Of a stretch of DNA of 36,003 nucleotides, positions 31,779 through 36,003 are shown one piece after another. Position 1 is the first letter of the stretch; every line of letters begins with the position of its first letter. This stretch comes from Candidatus Aerophobota bacterium (GTDB lineage Bacteria; Chlamydiota; Chlamydiia; Chlamydiales; Simkaniaceae): the NCBI GenBank assembly GCA_002401865.1, contig NVUK01000012.1:1-36003 (forward strand), in the 5' to 3' direction. The position numbers were made by a program, and so were the translations under genes. A model generated the notes under the pieces. The model had not been told where the DNA came from. It ran no database searches and saw only the letters and a program-made list of their open reading frames with translations.

Positions 31779-32945
31779 TTAGAAATCTAATCTAAATTTC
31801 ACATCCAATCCATGTAGAGATAGGTCAGCTTTATTGGTAGCAGACACTTGTAAAAAGCGTCCCCAGTTTACCCATGTTTGTGCATCCCATCCCAGTTGAC
31901 AAGCAAAGAAATTTTTGTTGTCATTGAAGTAGATTTCGTAGCGCAAAGCAAGTCCCATTTCAACAATGTAGTTGATGCAATAGTAGTTAGGGTTATTTTG
32001 ATTAACAAACGTAGTAACGCCTTCTGTTGCTGGATCAAGCATCGATGAAGTTAAGCTTAACGTGTTGTAATCGGTCCATACTGTATTAACAAATACATTG
32101 GATGCTAAGCTAAAGGATTTGTTGAAATACCATCCAAGATTTGTTCCTGCACGTAGTCCTAGTCCCCATGCTTCCATTTCTTGTCTATCTGAGAAAACAG
32201 GATCAATAACAGAGGTAGCTCCAATGGTGAAGTTGTTTTGGTGTGCAGATGTAGCTAGTGTTTGTTTTTGCCAAACAGCAGTTAATCCTGCAGAAGGCTT
32301 AATCGCTAAGTATTCGCTAACATAAAAATTACGCGCGAGATCTAGATTGATTTTATTGTGATTTAATTTCCAGTCCGCATTCATTGTAGTTATGCTGTAA
32401 CTATCAATAGCTGTTGCACCTTGTGATCCATAATAATTTGTAAGAGAGGAGTTAACCAGGCCTAAGAAATTACTCACTTCAGTGCCTACTTGTGTCAATG
32501 TCTTCTCATTGCTAAATCTTAAAAATGTGTACTCAGCATAAACAGACCAAGTGTCATGACCAGTATTGAGTCCTGCTCCCACTTTAAACCCTGGAGCCCA
32601 ATCTTGGCCCACGCTAGCAATTTCACCTTGAGGAACTGAGGCAAAGGGGGCGCTAGCAGAGGTATAAGTGGCTAAATTTCTTAAAACACCATCGTAAGCA
32701 AATTCAGTGCCTTCCTGTGCAGCTTTGTAGTAAATGAAATCAGCAGTTACAAAATAATCCCACTCATCGTTTAGTTTAGGACTCGCTGGAGGAGTAATGA
32801 CTTTAGGCTCTTTTTTTTCTGTTTGATTTCTATAATAAGGAGCTCTGTCCTCTTTCTCTCTGTGTTGTTCCATAGCTTCACCACTCGTGATGAGTAGTGC
32901 TAATAAAGATCCTATAACAGATGCTTGTTTAATAATGTTTTTCAC
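31779..32945 (-). CDS. MOMP-like outer-membrane beta-barrel (Lpg1974-type), paralogue 3
   Basis: A 388-residue barrel. After a signal peptide ending near SGEAM comes a charged linker, then ITPPASPKL and FVTADFIYYKAAQEGTEFAY. The next blocks are WAPGFKVGAGLNTGHDTWSVYAEYTFLRF, NKINLDLARNFYVSEYLAIKPSAG and, at the end, QLGWDAQTWVNW and LDVKFRLDF with terminal Phe. The GTG start at 32945 is preceded by GAGG eight bases away and no better start is available. Its own terminator follows. It is closest in pattern to paralogues 4 and 5. Confidence 0.88.
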   Translation of the reverse strand: MKNIIKQASVIGSLLALLITSGEAMEQHREKEDRAPYYRNQTEKKEPKVITPPASPKLNDEWDYFVTADFIYYKAAQEGTEFAYDGVLRNLATYTSASAPFASVPQGEIASVGQDWAPGFKVGAGLNTGHDTWSVYAEYTFLRFSNEKTLTQVGTEVSNFLGLVNSSLTNYYGSQGATAIDSYSITTMNADWKLNHNKINLDLARNFYVSEYLAIKPSAGLTAVWQKQTLATSAHQNNFTIGATSVIDPVFSDRQEMEAWGLGLRAGTNLGWYFNKSFSLASNVFVNTVWTDYNTLSLTSSMLDPATEGVTTFVNQNNPNYYCINYIVEMGLALRYEIYFNDNKNFFACQLGWDAQTWVNWGRFLQVSATNKADLSLHGLDVKFRLDF

Positions 32946-33040
32946 GTGTTTACCTCTAAAATAAAACTAACAGTAAATAAATTGTTTTAGTTTTTAACTA
33001 ATTAATTCACAAATAGTTTAATGAAGTTAATTAGTCAATA

Positions 33041-33074
33041 AAAAAGGCCGGACAAATGAATGTCCGGCCTTTTT
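33041..33074 (-). terminator. intrinsic terminator after MOMP-like paralogue 4
   Basis: A perfect 14-base stem (33041-33054 with 33061-33074) with a GC-rich core GGCCGGACA and a six-base loop, followed by T's on the minus strand. It lies 28 bases past the paralogue 4 stop codon. Confidence 0.93.
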
Positions 33075-33101
33075 CTATAAGGTAGAAGTGAATGTATCTA
33101 C

Positions 33102-34340
33102 TTAGAAATCAAATCTTAGTTGTACATTCAAACCATGTAACGCTAGATCATGGTTACTAAACCCTTGAACACGTGTAACTTTCATGTAGTTGATCCAATT
33201 TTGCAGTTCCCAGCCAAGTTTAGCTGCGAAGTGGTAATTATCATCATAGAAAAAACTTTCCCAGCAAATGCCAAGTTCTGTTTCTACTATGTAGTTAACA
33301 GCTGATCCGTTAAAAGTATTCATGTTAGTAACCGTTTTATTTACAGGATCACCAACAACAACATCTGTAGTAGCTCCAGTTAGAGCAGATACATGACCTT
33401 GTATAGCACCCGTAAATGAGTTGGTTGTATACTTATTCCAAATCGCATTACCTGCAAAGCTAGAGTAAATAGACCATTCTTTATTGAAATGCCATCCTAG
33501 ATCTAGACCAATACGTGCACCAACACCCCAATTTTTAGTAACGCCATTGAAAACATCTGCGCCATCAACGGTTGCTGTAGCTTCTGGGTCGCCCCAAGAG
33601 ATGTTTGTGAGAGTGTCTGTTCCAGCATTACCTGTTGCTGATACTCTAAACGTGTCGTTTAGCCATGCACCAGTTACGCCTGTGTGCGGTCTTGCAGTTA
33701 AGTATTGTGAGAAGTAGAAATTTCTTCCTAGTTCAAGGTTTACTTTATTGTATTGAAGAGAAAACTTCGCTTCTGATCTGTCTCTATAAACAGCATTAGT
33801 TTCTAAAGGTATTCCTACTTGAGAAACTGAAACGTCTCCAGTATTAAGAAATGGAGTTTTTGAAACTGTTGCTGTGTTTCTGAAGTGTACCCATGTGTAC
33901 TCAGCATAAACATCCCAACCATCCATAGAAGTGTCAAGACCGATACCTGCTTTGAAACCAGGTGCCCAATCATTAGCTACTGAGGAGATTTGTCCTTGAG
34001 GAGCATCTGCGTAGGAAGGGTCAGTGTCTCCCGCTGAAAACACGTTTGTAAAGCTTTGAGATCCTGTATAGGCAAAATCTGTTCCACCTTGTGACATTCT
34101 CCAGTAGATAAAGTCGGCTGAAACAAATAAGTCTGCTCCATTAGTCACTCTAGGACCAGCTGCAGGAGTGATAACTCTCTTATCACACTGCTTAGAGTTC
34201 ATAGATTGATTATGACCCTTTCTCTGATCGTGGTTGTTTTTGTAATTTGAACCATAGTCCGCATGTAATGCTGATACAGTTAGAGCACTAAGTGCCAATA
34301 ATGACAACCCATACCCTTTGTTTGTGCACTTCACTTTCAT
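33102..34340 (-). CDS. MOMP-like outer-membrane beta-barrel (Lpg1974-type), paralogue 4
   Basis: A 412-residue barrel with a signal peptide of about 27 residues, then a polar linker, ITPAAGPRVTNGADLFVSA and DFIYWRMSQGGTDFAY. Next come WAPGFKAGIGLDTSMDGWDVYAEYTW, NKVNLELGRNFYFSQYLTARPHTGVTG, and the C-terminal LGWELQNWINYMKV and LNVQLRFDF. The segments between these blocks, presumed surface loops, are Thr/Ser/Gly/Asp-rich and differ strongly from the other paralogues. ATG 34340 follows GGGAG at ten bases. It has its own terminator at 33041-33074. Confidence 0.9.
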   Translation of the reverse strand: MKVKCTNKGYGLSLLALSALTVSALHADYGSNYKNNHDQRKGHNQSMNSKQCDKRVITPAAGPRVTNGADLFVSADFIYWRMSQGGTDFAYTGSQSFTNVFSAGDTDPSYADAPQGQISSVANDWAPGFKAGIGLDTSMDGWDVYAEYTWVHFRNTATVSKTPFLNTGDVSVSQVGIPLETNAVYRDRSEAKFSLQYNKVNLELGRNFYFSQYLTARPHTGVTGAWLNDTFRVSATGNAGTDTLTNISWGDPEATATVDGADVFNGVTKNWGVGARIGLDLGWHFNKEWSIYSSFAGNAIWNKYTTNSFTGAIQGHVSALTGATTDVVVGDPVNKTVTNMNTFNGSAVNYIVETELGICWESFFYDDNYHFAAKLGWELQNWINYMKVTRVQGFSNHDLALHGLNVQLRFDF

Positions 34341-34451
34341 CGTGAGCCATCTCCCTTTATAAATTTATATATTCATAATCTAATTTTTTATAATAGTCCC
34401 CTTGTACACCATTGAGAGAAATCTATGCAATTAAAAAATTAAAAATAACAA

Positions 34452-34477
34452 AAAAGCCACCCAAAAGGGTGGCTTTT
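34452..34477 (-). terminator. intrinsic terminator after MOMP-like paralogue 5
   Basis: A perfect 11-base stem AAAAGCCACCC/GGGTGGCTTTT (34452-34462 and 34467-34477) with loop AAAA, followed by T's on the minus strand. It lies 31 bases past the paralogue 5 stop codon. Confidence 0.93.
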
Positions 34478-34507
34478 ATCCGTCGCTAATTAAACTGATT
34501 TCCTAGA

Positions 34508-35668
34508 TTAGAAATCAAATCTGAATTTAACGTTAGCACCTTGGAAAGAAAGGCTGCCATCATGCATGGTAGCTCCATTTCCAAATCTTGCCCAGTTTAC
34601 CCAGTTTTGCATTTCCCAGCCTAAGCGGGCTGCAAAGTGGTAATCATTTTCACAGAAATATGTTTCCCACATAATACCAAGCTCTACTTCTCCAGCAAAC
34701 TTAACCGCATAATGGTCATCGTTGCTTTGATCGATGTAGGTTTTTGCCAGTGAGTTATCAGGACTGTGTAGCGTCTCTTTATTAGACTGTGTAGTGTAGT
34801 CAGTCCAATATAGGTTAGCAAAAAGGTTTGAGTATAGAGAGAACTGCTTTGTCATATACCATGCAAAGTCAGAACCTAGTCTAAGACCAATACCATACTG
34901 CTTTAATACAAGCTCATTTTTTACATAAGCATTAAGCGTTGGTGCCGGTGTTAATCCAGCTGGCGCAAAACTCGTATCTCTTCTTGTATACTTTGCAGTC
35001 ATATTTTGATGCTGCCAAGTTCCTGTGAAACCTACTGCAGGTTTCATTGTTAGATATTGACTAAGGAAAAAGTTTCTTCCAAGCATCAAATCAATCTTAT
35101 TGAAACGCAGTTTCCAATTCGCTGTTGCATCGTCAGAACGAAACAAACTTGAATCGTTAGGGTTAAGCAATTTACTTGCAGTGGCCCCTGTTGCTACCGT
35201 TGAAGGAGCGTAACCGATTTTAGATGTCTCTGCAAACGAGTTCCATGTGTATTCAGCATACACATCCCAACCATCATGTGACGTATCAAGACCTAAGGCT
35301 ATTTTAAAGCCAGGACCCCAATCTGTACCGATAGCTGCTTGTGCTGATGATTCTACATCAGTGAAACCCCATGCCGCATTAAACGGAGCCGGAGTAGCGT
35401 AATTTAGACCATCTTGATAAGCTCTCCAATAAATGAAGCTAGCTGTTATGAATATATCAGCACCGTTGTGTACAGTAGGACCAGCGTTCGGTGTGATTTG
35501 TCTAAATTGACTGTTATTGTTGTTTTGATGTTGTGTGCTTGTAGACTCTTTACGATCGTATTGTGATCGTTTTTGCATATTGTCGTCTGCCCAAGTGCTC
35601 ACTGACAACAGTCCTAGTGTCGTCACGCCCAATAGTGGCATGAGTAATTTGCTCTTCTCCAGTTTCAT
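34508..35668 (-). CDS. MOMP-like outer-membrane beta-barrel (Lpg1974-type), paralogue 5
   Basis: A 386-residue barrel from ATG 35668; ATG 35686 in the same frame is possible but has no ribosome-binding site, while GGGAG lies between the two. The signal peptide is followed by a Gln/Asn/Ser-rich linker, ITPNAGPTVHNGADIFITA and SFIYWRAYQDGLNYA. Then come WGPGFKIALGLDTSHDGWDVYAEYTW, NKIDLMLGRNFFLSQYLTMKPAVGFTG and LGWEMQNWVNWARF, ending ANVKFRFDF. Cysteine is nearly absent. It is flanked by strong terminators on both sides, so it is probably a single-gene transcript. Confidence 0.9.
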   Translation of the reverse strand: MKLEKSKLLMPLLGVTTLGLLSVSTWADDNMQKRSQYDRKESTSTQHQNNNNSQFRQITPNAGPTVHNGADIFITASFIYWRAYQDGLNYATPAPFNAAWGFTDVESSAQAAIGTDWGPGFKIALGLDTSHDGWDVYAEYTWNSFAETSKIGYAPSTVATGATASKLLNPNDSSLFRSDDATANWKLRFNKIDLMLGRNFFLSQYLTMKPAVGFTGTWQHQNMTAKYTRRDTSFAPAGLTPAPTLNAYVKNELVLKQYGIGLRLGSDFAWYMTKQFSLYSNLFANLYWTDYTTQSNKETLHSPDNSLAKTYIDQSNDDHYAVKFAGEVELGIMWETYFCENDYHFAARLGWEMQNWVNWARFGNGATMHDGSLSFQGANVKFRFDF

Positions 35669-35812
35669 GCTCTCATTTTCTCCCATTTATAGTAATGATA
35701 AATTGTTAATTTGAATTTTCTCCTTTTTAACGTAAAGAGACTAATCATTGCAACTAAAAAGTAAATAAATTATTGAATCTTCCCAGTGGAGAGGACTTTT
35801 TTTTGCAAAAAA

Positions 35813-35839
35813 AAAAGAGCGCTTTGGCAGCGCTCTTTT
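35813..35839 (-). terminator. intrinsic terminator after MOMP-like paralogue 6
   Basis: A perfect 11-base stem AAAAGAGCGCT/AGCGCTCTTTT (35813-35823 and 35829-35839), loop TTGGC, with a run of ten T's on the minus strand. It lies 29 bases past the stop codon of the partial gene. Confidence 0.93.
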
Positions 35840-35868
35840 GATTTTACTTAGAAAAACTGTTCTTTCTA

Positions 35869-36003
35869 TTAGAATTCGAAACATGCTTTAATGTTAAGAC
35901 CTTGGAAAGAAAGATCATTCTGCTTGGCCCAACCAATCCATGTTTGAGCTTCCCAACCAGCTTGTACTAAGAAGCTGTATTGATCTTCAGAAAACAGTGT
36001 TTG
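35869..36003 (-). CDS. MOMP-like outer-membrane beta-barrel, paralogue 6 (C-terminal part only)
   Basis: The last 44 codons and the TAA stop of a further paralogue that runs off the window edge. The visible part has LVQAGWEAQTWIGWAK and DLSFQGLNIKACFEF, matching the final strands of paralogues 3-5 with a terminal Phe. A Cys two residues before FEF is not seen in the others. The array therefore continues beyond the window. Confidence 0.9.
   Translation of the reverse strand, partial: QTLFSEDQYSFLVQAGWEAQTWIGWAKQNDLSFQGLNIKACFEF

Noticed and set aside
29149-36003. Porin array as polymorphic membrane proteins (Pmp) or autotransporters
   Set aside because: The proteins are about 380-420 residues with a whole-length barrel pattern and lack the repeated GGAI/FxxN motifs of Pmp proteins.
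1-36003. CRISPR array, prophage or rRNA operon
   Set aside because: No regularly spaced repeats, phage structural or integrase genes, or rRNA-like stretches were seen anywhere in the window.

Overview
The window looks like chromosomal DNA of an environmental (non-Chlamydia) member of the Chlamydiota. It is AT-rich and dense with genes. Several blocks match the known gene order of Chlamydia: eno next to rsbU; rpsB-tsf-pyrH-frr near mcsA-mcsB; and sufBCDS nearby on the same side. The right end holds a tandem family of MOMP-like, Lpg1974-type outer-membrane barrels, as reported for the Simkania, Waddlia and Rhabdochlamydia branches. I cannot fix the genus from sequence alone.

Layout. 1-53: 3' part of a tRNA-Arg. 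82-1347: an MBL-fold hydrolase and a 2-Cys peroxiredoxin. 1344-5069 (minus): an apparent operon trmH-like / rsgA / eno / small unknown gene, divergent from rsbU (5119-6864). 6857-10026 (minus): CCA/poly(A) nucleotidyltransferase, mannose-6-phosphate isomerase and an exported unknown protein. 10267-13709: tRNA-Gly, then the translation operon rpsB-tsf-pyrH-frr, then tRNA-Glu and tRNA-Lys. 13800-15139: a CAP10/GT90-type glycosyltransferase gene bracketed by a 29-bp direct repeat, directly after the tRNA pair. 15189-15605: a small exported Cys-rich protein. 15646-18525 (minus): an IspD-like cytidylyltransferase fused to a short-chain dehydrogenase, followed upstream by mcsB and mcsA. 18685-20205: a low-complexity exported protein and a CPBP-type membrane protein. 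20294-24347: pgeF, then rfbC-rfbD-rfbB (dTDP-rhamnose) with a divergent CMP-Kdo-synthetase-like gene. 24364-29119: the sufBCDS iron-sulfur operon behind a consensus-like promoter. 29149-36003 (minus): five complete and one partial MOMP-like porin genes, four of them followed by their own strong hairpin terminator.

How the genes fit together. The core part is housekeeping: translation, glycolysis, Fe-S assembly, redox defence, and a PP2C phosphatase of the partner-switching type. The accessory part points to the cell surface: sugar-nucleotide enzymes (mannose isomerase, rhamnose genes, a possible CDP-ribitol-type fusion, a CMP-sugar synthetase-like gene), an exported GT90 glycosyltransferase, several exported unknown proteins and a porin family. 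The most interesting items are the GT90 gene between direct repeats, the cytidylyltransferase-SDR fusion, an apparently degenerate McsB kinase, and the porin array. I saw no insertion sequence, CRISPR array or prophage. No gene-free stretch exceeds 300 bases.
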